In this document: in pieces, positions 41,108 through 54,190 of the stretch
How positions within the stretch are numbered: the first letter of the stretch is position 1
Layout: every line of letters begins with the position of its first letter
Assembly: GCA_037013495.1 (NCBI GenBank)
Contig: CM072801.1
Coordinates: forward strand, 81,949,816 to 82,013,815
Direction of reading: 5' to 3'
Length of the DNA stretch: 64,000 nt
Origin: Hippophae tibetana
Lineage: Eukaryota; Streptophyta; Magnoliopsida; Rosales; Elaeagnaceae
Position numbers and translations under genes: made by a program
The notes under the pieces: generated by a model
What the model was told of the DNA's origin: nothing
Database searches by the model: none
The model's input: only the letters and a program-made list of their open reading frames with translations

Positions 41108-42560
41108 CAACATCAAATGACCATAACTTTTGAATGGGGTATCGTAACGACTACTCTAATATATCAAAATCGGAGCTCGTCTCGATCCATACAATAATTG
41201 TTGGCCTAGCATTGGAACCTAATTTCCGTACCCAAATTCCATCGTTTACATAACTTATCGAGGGTTTGAAGATTTTTTCGTAAATTTCCGGTTTACTTAC
41301 TTTCGATTTGATCAATAGAGCTGTAAATGAGATATTGGATTCAAAAAAGTTTCCTTTATTTATTTGGTCATTAAATCTGTATTCTTCCTAAAAAACTATG
41401 GGAGGAGAAAAAGAAAGGGGCTAGTTTTCATAATTTCAAAAATAACAAAACATTTGATGAATGAGACTTCCAACATCAAATGACCATAACTTTTGACTAG
41501 GGTATCGTAACGACTATTATAATATATCAAATCGGAGCTCGTCTCGATCTATACAATAATTGTTGGCCTCGGAATGGGACCTGATTTCTGTAAACAAATT
41601 CCATCGTTTACATAACTTATCGAGGGTTTTAAGATTTTGTCGTAAATTTGCGGTTTACTTACCTTCGATATGATTCAATAGAGCTGTCAATGAGATATAG
41701 GTTCCGACAAAGGTTTCTATATTTATTTGGTCATTAAATCTGTATTCTTCCTAAAAAACTATGGGAGCAGAACAAAGAAAGGGGCTAGTTTTCATAATTT
41801 CAAAAATAACAAAACATTTGATGAATCAGACTTCCAACATCAAATGACCATAACTTTTGAATGGGGTATCGTAACGACTACTGTAATATATCAAAATCGG
41901 AGCTCGTCTCGATCCATTCAATAATTGTTGGCCTAGCCTTGGAACCTAATTTCCGTACCCAAATTCCATCGTTTACATAACTTATCGAGGGTTTGAAGAT
42001 TTTGTCGTAAATTTCCGGTTTACTTACTTTCGATTTGATCAATAGAGCTGTAAATGAGATATTGGATTCAAAAAAGTTTCCTTTATTTATTTGGTCATTA
42101 AATCTGTATTCTTCCTAAAAAACTATGGGAGGAGAAAAAGAAAGGGGCTAGTTTTCATAATTTCAAAAATAACAAAACATTTGATGAATGAGACTTCCAA
42201 CATCAAATGACCATAACTTTTGACTAGGGTATCGTAACGACTATTATAATATATCAAATCGGAGCTCGTCTCGATCTATACAATAATTGTTGGCCTCGGA
42301 ATGGGACCTGATTTCTGTAAACAAATTCCATCGTTTACATAACTTATCGAGGGTTTTAAGATTTTGTCGTAAATTTGCGGTTTACTTACCTTCGATATGA
42401 TTCAATAGAGCTGTCAATGAGATATTGGTTCCGACAAAGGTTTCTTTATTTATTTGGTCATTAAATCTGTATTCTTCATAAAAACGTATGGGAGCAGAAA
42501 AAGAAAGGGGCTAGTTTTCATAATTTCAAAAATAACAAAACATTTGATGAATGAGACTTC
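41108..42560 (+). repeat. Duplicated 727-bp dimer
   Basis: Monomers 41108 and 41471 recur as 41835 and 42198. The pair is marked by gaatggggtatcg, agaacaaagaaagg and ggattcaaaaaagtttcc in the first monomer, and by gatctatac with gtaaacaaattcc in the second. 41835 has its own changes, ccattcaataattg and agccttgg, which recur at 44014 only. Confidence 0.88.
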
Positions 42561-43649
42561 CAACATCAAATGACCATAACTTTTGACTAGGGTATCGTAA
42601 CGACTATTATAATATATCAAATCGGAGCTCGTCTCGATCCATACAATAATTGTGGGCCTCGGAATGGAACCTGATTTCTGTACCCAAATTCCATCGTTTA
42701 CATAACTTATCGAGGGTTTTAAGATTTTGTCCTAAATTTGTGGTTTACTTACCTTCGATATGATTCAATAGAACTGTCAATGAGATATTGGTTCCGAGTA
42801 AAGGTTTCTTTATTTTTTGGTCATTAAATCTGTATTCTTCCTAAAGACGTATGGGAGCAGAAAAAGAAAGGGGCTTGTTTTCAAAGCTTCAAAAATACGA
42901 AAACATTTGATGAATCAGACTTTCAACATCAAATGACCATAACTTTTGACTGGGGTATCGTAACGACTGTTGTAATATATCTAAATCGGAGCTCGTCTCG
43001 ATCCATACAATAATTGTTGGCCTAGCATTGGAACCTGATTTCCATACCCAAATTCCATCGTTTACATAACTTATCAAGGGTTTGAAGATTTTGTCTAAAT
43101 TTCCGGTTTACTTACTTTCGATTTGAATCAATAGAGCTGTAAATGAGATATTGGATCCGAAAAAGGTTTCTATATTTATTTGGTCATTAAATCTGTATTC
43201 TTCCTAAAAACTTATGGGAGCAGAAAAAGAAAGGGGCTAGTTTTCATAATTTCAAAAATAACAAAACATTTGATGAATCAGACTTTCAACATCAAATGAC
43301 CATAACTTTTGACTGGGGTATCGTAACGACTATTGTAATATATCAAAATCGGAGCTCGTCTCGATCCATACAATAATTGTTGGCCTAGCATTGGAACCTG
43401 ATTTCCGTACCCAAATTCCATCGTTTACATAACTTATCGAGGGTTTGAAGATTTTTTCGTAAATTTCCGGTTTACTTACTTTCGATTTGATCAATAGAGC
43501 TGTAAATGAGATATTGGATTCAAAAAAGTTTCCTTTATTTATTTGGTCATTAAATCTGTATTCTTCCTAAAAAACTATGGGAGGAGAAAAAGAAAGGGGC
43601 TAGTTTTCATAATTTCAAAAATAACAAAACATTTGATGAATGAGACTTC
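41471..43649 (+). repeat. 2,179-bp HOR unit, copy 1
   Basis: Monomers start at 41471, 41835, 42198, 42561, 42924 and 43287. Each recurs 2,179 bp later. Shared private variants: ccattcaataattg, agccttgg, tcttcataaaaacg, gtcctaaatttgtgg, acgactgttgtaatatatc and cttatcaaggg. Because gattttttcg is found near 41275 and 43450, the true left breakpoint lies between about 41222 and 41277. Confidence 0.9.
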
Positions 43650-45829
43650 CAACATCAAATGACCATAACTTTTGACTAGGGTATCGTAACGACTATTATA
43701 ATATATCAAATCGGAGCTCGTCTCGATCTATACAATAATTGTTGGCCTCGGAATGGGACCTGATTTCTGTAAACAAATTCCATCGTTTACATAACTTATC
43801 GAGGGTTTTAAGATTTTGTCGTAAATTTGCGGTTTACTTACCTTCGATATGATTCAATAGAGCTGTCAATGAGATATAGGTTCCGACAAAGGTTTCTATA
43901 TTTATTTGGTCATTAAATCTGTATTCTTCCTAAAAAACTATGGGAGCAGAACAAAGAAAGGGGCTAGTTTTCATAATTTCAAAAATAACAAAACATTTGA
44001 TGAATCAGACTTCCAACATCAAATGACCATAACTTTTGAATGGGGTATCGTAACGACTACTGTAATATATCAAAATCGGAGCTCGTCTCGATCCATTCAA
44101 TAATTGTTGGCCTAGCCTTGGAACCTAATTTCCGTACCCAAATTCCATCGTTTACATAACTTATCGAGGGTTTGAAGATTTTGTCGTAAATTTCCGGTTT
44201 ACTTACTTTCGATTTGATCAATAGAGCTGTAAATGAGATATTGGATTCAAAAAAGTTTCCTTTATTTATTTGGTCATTAAATCTGTATTCTTCCTAAAAA
44301 ACTATGGGAGGAGAAAAAGAAAGGGGCTAGTTTTCATAATTTCAAAAATAACAAAACATTTGATGAATGAGACTTCCAACATCAAATGACCATAACTTTT
44401 GACTAGGGTATCGTAACGACTATTATAATATATCAAATCGGAGCTCGTCTCGATCTATACAATAATTGTTGGCCTCGGAATGGGACCTGATTTCTGTAAA
44501 CAAATTCCATCGTTTACATAACTTATCGAGGGTTTTAAGATTTTGTCGTAAATTTGCGGTTTACTTACCTTCGATATGATTCAATAGAGCTGTCAATGAG
44601 ATATTGGTTCCGACAAAGGTTTCTTTATTTATTTGGTCATTAAATCTGTATTCTTCATAAAAACGTATGGGAGCAGAAAAAGAAAGGGGCTAGTTTTCAT
44701 AATTTCAAAAATAACAAAACATTTGATGAATGAGACTTCCAACATCAAATGACCATAACTTTTGACTAGGGTATCGTAACGACTATTATAATATATCAAA
44801 TCGGAGCTCGTCTCGATCCATACAATAATTGTGGGCCTCGGAATGGAACCTGATTTCTGTACCCAAATTCCATCGTTTACATAACTTATCGAGGGTTTTA
44901 AGATTTTGTCCTAAATTTGTGGTTTACTTACCTTCGATATGATTCAATAGAACTGTCAATGAGATATTGGTTCCGAGTAAAGGTTTCTTTATTTTTTGGT
45001 CATTAAATCTGTATTCTTCCTAAAGACGTATGGGAGCAGAAAAAGAAAGGGGCTTGTTTTCAAAGCTTCAAAAATACGAAAACATTTGATGAATCAGACT
45101 TTCAACATCAAATGACCATAACTTTTGACTGGGGTATCGTAACGACTGTTGTAATATATCTAAATCGGAGCTCGTCTCGATCCATACAATAATTGTTGGC
45201 CTAGCATTGGAACCTGATTTCCATACCCAAATTCCATCGTTTACATAACTTATCAAGGGTTTGAAGATTTTGTCTAAATTTCCGGTTTACTTACTTTCGA
45301 TTTGAATCAATAGAGCTGTAAATGAGATATTGGATCCGAAAAAGGTTTCTTTATTTATTTGGTCATTAAATCTGTCTTCTTCCTAAAAACTTATGGGAGC
45401 AGAAAAAGAAAGGGGCTAGTTTTCATAATTTCAAAAATAACAAAACATTTGATGAATCAGACTTTCAACATCAAATGACCATAACTTTTGACTGGGGTAT
45501 CGTAACGACTATTGTAATATATCAAAATCGGAGCTCGTCTCGATCCATACAATAATTGTTGGGCTAGCATTGGAACCTGATTTCCGTACCCAAATTCCAT
45601 CGTTTACATAACTTATCGAGGGTTTGAAGATTTTGTCGTAAATTTCCGGTTTTCTTACTTTCGATTTGAATCAATAGAGCTGTAAATGAGATATTGGATC
45701 CGAAAAAGGTTTCTTTATTTATTTGGTCATTAAATCTGTATTCTTCCTAAAAAACTATGGGAGCAGAAAAAGAAAGGGGCTAATTTTCATAATTTCAAAA
45801 ATAACAAAACATTTGATGAATCAGACTTT
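43650..45829 (+). repeat. 2,179-bp HOR unit, copy 2
   Basis: Monomers start at 43650, 44014, 44377, 44740, 45103 and 45466, repeating 41471-43649. Differences I noted are in the last part: tttctatattt and ctgtattc near 43171-43200 versus tttctttattt and ctgtcttc near 45349-45378, and gggctagc near 45562 where the partner has ggcctagc. Confidence 0.9.
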
Positions 45830-47647
45830 CAACATCAAATGACCATAACTTTTGACTGGGGTATCGTAACGAGTATTGTAATATATCAAAATCGGAGCTC
45901 GTCTCGATCCATACAATAATTGTTGGCCTAGCATTGGAACCTGATTTCCGTACCCAAATTCCATCGTTTACATAACTTATCGAGGGTTTGAAGATTTTGT
46001 CATAAATTTCCGGTTTACTTACTTTCGATTTGAATCAATAGAGCTGTAAATGAGATATTGGATCCGAAAAAGGTTTCTTTATTTATTTGGTCATTAAATC
46101 TGTATTCTTCCTAAAAAACTATGGGAGCAGAAAAAGAAAGGGGCTAGTTTTCATAATTTCAAATATAACAAAACATTTGATGAATCAGACTTCCAACATC
46201 AAATGACCATAACTTTTAACTAGGGTATCGTAACGACTATTATAATATATCAAAATTGGAGCTCATCTCGATCCATACAATAATTGTTGGCCTAGCATTG
46301 GAACCTGATTTCCGTACCCAAATTCCATCTTTTACATAATTATCGAGGGTTTGAAGATTTTGTCGTAAATTTGCGGTTTACTTACCTTCGATATGATTCA
46401 ATAGAGCTTTCAATGAGATATAGGTTCCGACAAAGGTTTCTTTATTTATTTGGTCATTAACTCTGTATTCTTCCTAAAAAACTATGGGAGTAGAAAAAGA
46501 AAGGGGAAAGTTTTCAAAACTTCAAAAATACGAAAACATTTGATGAATCAGACTTCCAACATCAAATGACCATAACTTTTGACTAGGTTATCGTAACGAC
46601 TATTATAATATATCAAAATCGGGGCTCGTCTCGATCCATACAATAATTGTTGGCCTAGCATTGGAACTTGATTTCCGTACCCAAATTCCATCGTTTACAT
46701 AACTTATCGAGGGTTTTAAGATTTTATCGTAAATTTGCGGTTTACTTACTTTCGATTTGAATGAATAGAGCTGTCAATGAGATATTGGATCCGAAAAAGG
46801 TTTCTTTATTTATTTGGTCATTAAATCTGTATTCTTCCTAAAAAACTATGGGAGCAGAAAAAGAAAGGAGCTAGTTTTCATAATTTCAAATATAACAAAA
46901 CATTTGATGAATCAGACTTCCAACATCAAATGACCATAACTTTTGACTGGGGTATCGTAACGACTATTATAATATATCAAATCGGAGCTCGTCTCGATCC
47001 ATACAATAATTGTTGGCCTCGGAATGGAACCTGATTTTCGTACCCAAATTCCATCGTTTACATAACTTATCGAGGGTTTTAAGATTTTGTCGTAAATTTG
47101 CGGTTTATTTACCTTCGATATGATTCAATAGAGCGGTCAATGAGATCATGGTTCCGACAAAGGTTTCTTTATTTATTTGGTCATTAAATCTGTATTCTTC
47201 CTAAAAAACTATGGGAGCAGAAAAAGAAAGGGGCTAGTTTTCATAATTTAAAAAATAACAAAACATTTGATGAATGAGACTTCCAACATCAAATGACCAT
47301 AACTTTTGACTAGGGTATCGTAACGACTATTATAATATATCAAAATCGGAGCTCGTCTCGATCCATACAAAAATGTTGGCCTCGGAATGGGACCTGATTT
47401 CTGTACCCAAATTCCATCATTTACATAACTTATCGAGGGTTTTAAGATTTTGTCGTAAATTTGCGGTTTACTTACCTTCGATATGATTCAATAGATCTGT
47501 CAATGAGATATAGGTTCCGACAAAGGTTTCTATATTTATTTGGTCATTAAATCTGTATTCTTCCTAAAAAACTATGGGAGCAGAACAAAGAAAGGGGCTA
47601 GTTTTCATAATTTCAAAAATAACAAAACATTTGATGAATCAGACTTC
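45830..47647 (+). repeat. Five-monomer connecting block
   Basis: Monomers start at 45830, 46194, 46557, 46921 and 47284. They follow the order 17813, 18177, 18540, then 10905 and 11268: gagtattg and gtcataaatttccgg; aattggagctcatc with cataattatcg; aggttatcg with ggggctcg; gatcatgg; acaaaaatgttgg. Here the 10905/11268 pair is complete, unlike in 6907 and 18904. Confidence 0.86.
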
Positions 47648-49828
47648 CAACATCAAATGACCATAACTTTTGAATGGGGTATCGTAACGACTACTGTAAT
47701 ATATCAAAATCGGAGCTCGTCTCGATCCATACAATAATTGTTGGCCTAGCATTGGAACCTAATTTCCGTACCCAAATTCCATCGTTTACATAACTTATCG
47801 AGGGTTTGAAGATTTTGTCGTAAATTTCCGGTTTACTTACTTTCGATTTGATCAATAGAGCTGTAAATGAGATATTGGATCCAAAAAAGTTTCCTTTATT
47901 TATTTGGTCATTAAATCTGTATTCTTCCTAAAAAACTATGGGAGGAGAAAAAGAAAGGGGCTAGTTTTCATAATTTCAAAAATAACAAAACATTTGATGA
48001 ATGAGACTTCCAACATCAAATGACCATAACTTTTGACTAGGGTATCGTAACGACTATTATAATATATCAAATCGGAGCTCGTCTCGATCTATACAATAAT
48101 TGTTGGCCTCGGAATGGGACCTGATTTCTGTAAACAAATTCCATCGTTTACATAACTTATCGAGGGTTTTAAGATTTTGTCGTAAATTTGCGGTTTACTT
48201 ACCTTCGATATGATTCAATAGAGCTGTCAATGAGATATTGGTTCCGACAAAGGTTTCTTTATTTATTTGGTCATTAATTCTGTATTCTTCCTAAAAAACT
48301 ATGGGAGTAGAAAAAGAAAGGGGCAAGTTTTCAAAACTTCAAAAATACGAAAACATTTGACGAATCAGACTTCCAACATCAAATGACCATAACTTTTAAC
48401 TAGGGTATCGTAACGACTATTATAATATATCAAAATTGGAGCTCATCTCGATCCATACAATAATTGTTGGCCTAGCATTGGAACCTGATTTCCGTACCCA
48501 AATTCCATCTTTTACATAATTATCGAGGGTTTGAAGATTTTGTCGTAAATTTGCGGTTTACTTACCTTCGATATGATTCAATAGAGCTGTCAATGAGATA
48601 TAGGTTCCGACAAAGGTTTCTTTATTTATTTGGTCATTAACTCTGTATTCTTCCTAAAAAACTATGGGAGTAGAAAAAGAAAGGGGCAAGTTTTCAAAAC
48701 GTCAAAAATACGAAAACATTTGATGAATCAGACTTCCAACATCAAATGACCATAACTTTTGACTGGGGTATCGTAACGACTATTATAATATATCAAAATC
48801 GGGGCTCGTCTCGATCCATACAATAATTGTTGGCCTAGCATTGGAACTTGATTTCCGTACCCAAATTCCATCGTTTACATAACTTATCGAGGGTTTTAAG
48901 ATTTTATCGTAAATTTGCGGTTTACTTACTTTCGATTTGAATGAATAGAGCTGTCAATGAGATATTGGATCCGAAAAAGGTTTCTTTATTTATTTGGTCA
49001 TTAAATCTGTATTCTTCCTAAAAAACTATGGGAGCAGAAAAAGAAAGGGGCTAGTTTTCATAATTTCAAATATAACAAAACATTTGATGAATCAGACTTC
49101 CAACATCAAATGACCATAACTTTTGACTGGGGTATCGTAACGACTATTATAATATATCAAATCGGAGCTCGTCTCGATCCATACAATAATTGTTGGCCTC
49201 GGAATGGAACCTGATTTTTGTACCCAAATTCCATCGTTTACATAACTTATCGAGGGTTTTAAGATTTTGTCGTAAATTTGCGATTTACTTACCTTCGATA
49301 TGATTCAATAGAGCGGTCAATGAGATCATGGTTCCGACAAAGGTTTCTTTATTTATTTGGTCATTAAATCTGTATTCTTCCTAAAAAACTATGGGAGCAG
49401 AAAAAGAAAGGGGCTAGTTTTCATAATTTCAAAAATAACAAAACATTTGATGAATGAGACTTCCAACATCAAATGACCATAACTTTTGACTAGGGTATCG
49501 TAACGACTATTATAATATATCAAAATCGGAGCTCGTCTCGATCCATACAAAAATTGTTGGCCTCGGAATGGGACCTGATTTCTGTACCCAAATTCCATCA
49601 TTTACATAACTTATCGAGGGTTTTAAGATTTTGTCGTAAATTTGCGGTTTACTTACCTTCGATATGATTCAATAGATCTGTCAATGAGATATAGGTTCCG
49701 ACAAAGGTTTCTATATTTATTTGGTCATTAAATCTGTATTCTTCCTAAAAAACTATGGGAGCAGAAAAAAGAAAGGGGCTAGTTTTCATAATATCAAAAA
49801 TAACAAAACATTTAATGAATCAGACTTC
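47648..49828 (+). repeat. HOR hexamer, right-centre copy 1
   Basis: Monomers start at 47648, 48011, 48374, 48737, 49101 and 49464, with a hexamer period of 2,181 bp to the next copies. It is the least similar of the three: 47648 has gaatggggtatcg and agaacaaagaaagg (shared with 41108), 48011 has taattctg, and 49101 has gcgatttacttacc. Sixth monomer 49464 is 365 bp long (acaaaaattgttgg). Confidence 0.9.
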
Positions 49829-52009
49829 CAACATCAAATGACCATAACTTTTGACTGGGGTATCGTAACGACTACTGTAATATATCAAAATCGGAGCTCG
49901 TCTCGATCCATACAATAATTGTTGGCCTAGCATTGGAACCTAATTTCCGTACCCAAATTCCATCGTTTACATAACTTATCGAGGGTTTGAAGATTTTGTC
50001 GTAAATTTCCGGTTTACTTACTTTCGATTTGATCAATAGAGCTGTAAATGAGATATTGGATCCAAAAAAGTTTTATTTATTTATTTGGTCATTAAATCTG
50101 TATTCTTCCTAAAAAACTATGGGAGGAGAAAAAGAAAGGGGCTAGTTTTCATAATTTCAAAAATAACAAAACATTTGATGAATGAGACTTCCAACATCAA
50201 ATGACCATAACTTTTGACTAGGGTATCGTAACGACTATTATAATATATCAAATCGGAGCTCGTCTCGATCTATACAATAATTGTTGGCCTCGGAATGGGA
50301 CCTGATTTCTGTAAACAAATTCCATCGTTTACATAACTTATCGAGGGTTTTAAGATTTTGTCGTAAATTTGCGGTTTACTTACCTTCGATATGATTCAAT
50401 AGAGCTGTCAATGAGATATTGGTTCCGACAAAGGTTTCTTTATTTATTTGGTCATTAACTCTGTATTCTTCCTAAAAAACTATGGGAGTAGAAAAAGAAA
50501 GGGGCAAGTTTTCAAAACTTCAAAAATACGAAAACATTTGACGAATCAGACTTCCAACATCAAATGACCATAACTTTTAACTAGGGTATCGTAACGACTA
50601 TTATAATATATCAAAATTGGAGCTCATCTCGATCCATACAATAATTGTTGGCCTAGCATTGGAACCTGATTTCCGTACCCAAATTCCATCTTTTACATAA
50701 TTATCGAGGGTTTGAAGATTTTGTCGTAAATTTGCGGTTTACTTACCTTCGATATGATTCAATAGAGCTGTCAATGAGATATAGGTTCCGACAAAGGTTT
50801 CTTTATTTATTTGGTCATTAACTCTGTATTCTTCCTAAAAAACTATGGGAGTAGAAAAAGAAAGGGGCAAGTTTTCAAAACGTCAAAAATACGAAAACAT
50901 TTGATGAATCAGACTACCAACATCAAATGACCATAACTTTTGACTGGGGTATCGTAACGACTATTATAATATATCAAAATCGGGGCTCGTCTCGATCCAT
51001 ACAATAATTGTTGGCCTAGCATTGGAACTTGATTTCCGTACCCAAATTCCATCGTTTACATAACTTATCGAGGGTTTTAAGATTTTATCGTAAATTTGCG
51101 GTTTACTTACTTTCGATTTGAATGAATAGAGCTGTCAATGAGATATTGGATCCGAAAAAGGTTTCTTTATTTATTTGGTCATTAAATCTGTATTCTTCCT
51201 AAAAAACTATGGGAGCAGAAAAAGAAAGGGACTAGTTTTCATAATTTCAAATATAACAAAACATTTGATGAATCAGACTTCCAACATCAAATGACCATAA
51301 CTTTTGACTGGGGTATCGTAACGACTATTATAATATATCAAATCGGAGCTCGTCTCGATCCATACAATAATTGTTGGCCTCGGAATGGAACCTGATTTTT
51401 GTACCCAAATTCCATCGTTTACATAACTTATCGAGGGTTTTAAGATTTTGTCGTAAATTTGCGGTTTACTTACCTTCGATATGATTCAATAGAGCGGTCA
51501 ATGAGATCATGGTTCCGACAAAGGTTTCTTTATTTATTTGGTCATTAAATCTGTATTCTTCCTAAAAAACTATGGGAGCAGAAAAAGAAAGGGGCTAGTT
51601 TTCATAATTTCAAAAATAACAAAACATTTGATGAATGAGACTTCCAACATCAAATGACCATAACTTTTGACTAGGGTATCGTAACGACTATTATAATATA
51701 TCAAAATCGGAGCTCGTCTCGATCCATACAAAAATTGTTGGCCTCGGAATGGGACCTGATTTCTGTACCCAAATTCCATCATTTACATAACTTATCGAGG
51801 GTTTTAAGATTTTGTCGTAAATTTGCGGTTTACTTACCTTCGATATGATTCAATAGATCTGTCAATGAGATATAGGTTCCGACAAAGGTTTCTATATTTA
51901 TTTGGTCATTAAATCTGTATTCTTCCTAAAAAACTATGGGAGCAGAAAAAAGAAAGGGGCTAGTTTTCATAATATCAAAAATAACAAAACATTTAATGAA
52001 TCAGACTTC
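49829..52009 (+). repeat. HOR hexamer, right-centre copy 2
   Basis: Monomers start at 49829, 50192, 50555, 50918, 51282 and 51645. Rare variants shared with the next copy at +2,181 bp: cataatatcaaaaataac and catttaatgaatcag just before 49829, gttttatttatttatttgg near 50073, actaccaac near 50914, and gggactagttttc near 51230. Confidence 0.92.
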
Positions 52010-54190
52010 CAACATCAAATGACCATAACTTTTGACTGGGGTATCGTAACGACTACTGTAATATATCAAAATCGGAGCTCGTCTCGATCCATACAATAAT
52101 TGTTGGCCTAGCATTGGAACCTAATTTCCGTACCCAAATTCCATCGTTTACATAACTTATCGAGGGTTTGAAGATTTTGTCGTAAATTTCCGGTTTACTT
52201 ACTTTCGATTTGATCAATAGAGCTGTAAATGAGATATTGGATCCAAAAAAGTTTTATTTATTTATTTGGTCATTAAATCTGTATTCTTCCTAAAAAACTA
52301 TGGGAGGAGAAAAAGAAAGGGGCTAGTTTTCATAATTTCAAAAATAACAAAACATTTGATGAATGAGACTTCCAACATCAAATGACCATAACTTTTGACT
52401 AGGGTATCGTAACGACTATTATAATATATCAAATCGGAGCTCGTCTCGATCTATACAATAATTGTTGGCCTCGGAATGGGACCTGATTTCTGTAAACAAA
52501 TTCCATCGTTTACATAACTTATCGAGGGTTTTAAGATTTTGTCGTAAATTTGCGGTTTACTTACCTTCGATATGATTCAATAGAGCTGTCAATGAGATAT
52601 TGGTTCCGACAAAGGTTTCTTTATTTATTTGGTCATTAACTCTGTATTCTTCCTAAAAAACTATGGGAGTAGAAAAAGAAAGGGGCAAGTTTTCAAAACT
52701 TCAAAAATACGAAAACATTTGACGAATCAGACTTCCAACATCAAATGACCATAACTTTTAACTAGGGTATCGTAACGACTATTATAATATATCAAAATTG
52801 GAGCTCATCTCGATCCATACAATAATTGTTGGCCTAGCATTGGAACCTGATTTCCGTACCCAAATTCCATCTTTTACATAATTATCGAGGGTTTGAAGAT
52901 TTTGTCGTAAATTTGCGGTTTACTTACCTTCGATATGATTCAATAGAGCTGTCAATGAGATATAGGTTCCGACAAAGGTTTCTTTATTTATTTGGTCATT
53001 AACTCTGTATTCTTCCTAAAAAACTATGGGAGTAGAAAAAGAAAGGGGCAAGTTTTCAAAACGTCAAAAATACGAAAACATTTGATGAATCAGACTACCA
53101 ACATCAAATGACCATAACTTTTGACTGGGGTATCGTAACGACTATTATAATATATCAAAATCGGGGCTCGTCTCGATCCATACAATAATTGTTGGCCTAG
53201 CATTGGAACTTGATTTCCGTACCCAAATTCCATCGTTTACATAACTTATCGAGGGTTTTAAGATTTTATCGTAAATTTGCGGTTTACTTACTTTCGATTT
53301 GAATGAATAGAGCTGTCAATGAGATATTGGATCCGAAAAAGGTTTCTTTATTTATTTGGTCATTAAATCTGTATTCTTCCTAAAAAACTATGGGAGCAGA
53401 AAAAGAAAGGGACTAGTTTTCATAATTTCAAATATAACAAAACATTTGATGAATCAGACTTCCAACATCAAATGACCATAACTTTTGACTGGGGTATCGT
53501 AACGACTATTATAATATATCAAATCGGAGCTCGTCTCGATCCATACAATAATTGTTGGCCTCGGAATGGAACCTGATTTTTGTACCCAAATTCCATCGTT
53601 TACATAACTTATCGAGGGTTTTAAGATTTTGTCGTAAATTTGCGGTTTACTTACCTTCGATATGATTCAATAGAGCGGTCAATGAGATCATGGTTCCGAC
53701 AAAGGTTTCTTTATTTATTTGGTCATTAAATCTGTATTCTTCCTAAAAAACTATGGGAGCAGAAAAAGAAAGGGGCTAGTTTTCATAATTTCAAAAATAA
53801 CAAAACATTTGATGAATGAGACTTCCAACATCAAATGACCATAACTTTTGACTAGGGTATCGTAACGACTATTATAATATATCAAAATCGGTGCTCGTCT
53901 CGATCCATACAAAAATTGTTGGCCTCAAAATGGGACCTGATTTCTGTACCCAAATTCCATCATTTACATAACTTATCGAGGGTTTTAAGATTTTGTCGTA
54001 AATTTGCGGTTTACTTACCTTCGATATGATTCAATAGATCTGTCAATGAGATATAGGTTCCGACAAAGGTTTCTATATTTATTTGGTCATTAAATCTGTA
54101 TTCTTCCTAAAAAACTATGGGAGCAGAAAAAAGAAAGGGGCTAGTTTTCATAATTTCCAAAATAACAAAATATTTGATGAATCAGACTTC
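52010..54190 (+). repeat. HOR hexamer, right-centre copy 3
   Basis: Monomers start at 52010, 52373, 52736, 53099, 53463 and 53826. It matches 49829-52009 except in the sixth monomer: 53826 has cggtgctcg and cctcaaaatggg, whereas 51645 has cggagctcg and cctcggaatggg. That sixth monomer and the following 54191 (actactctaatatatc) match 40743 and 41108 instead. Confidence 0.92.
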
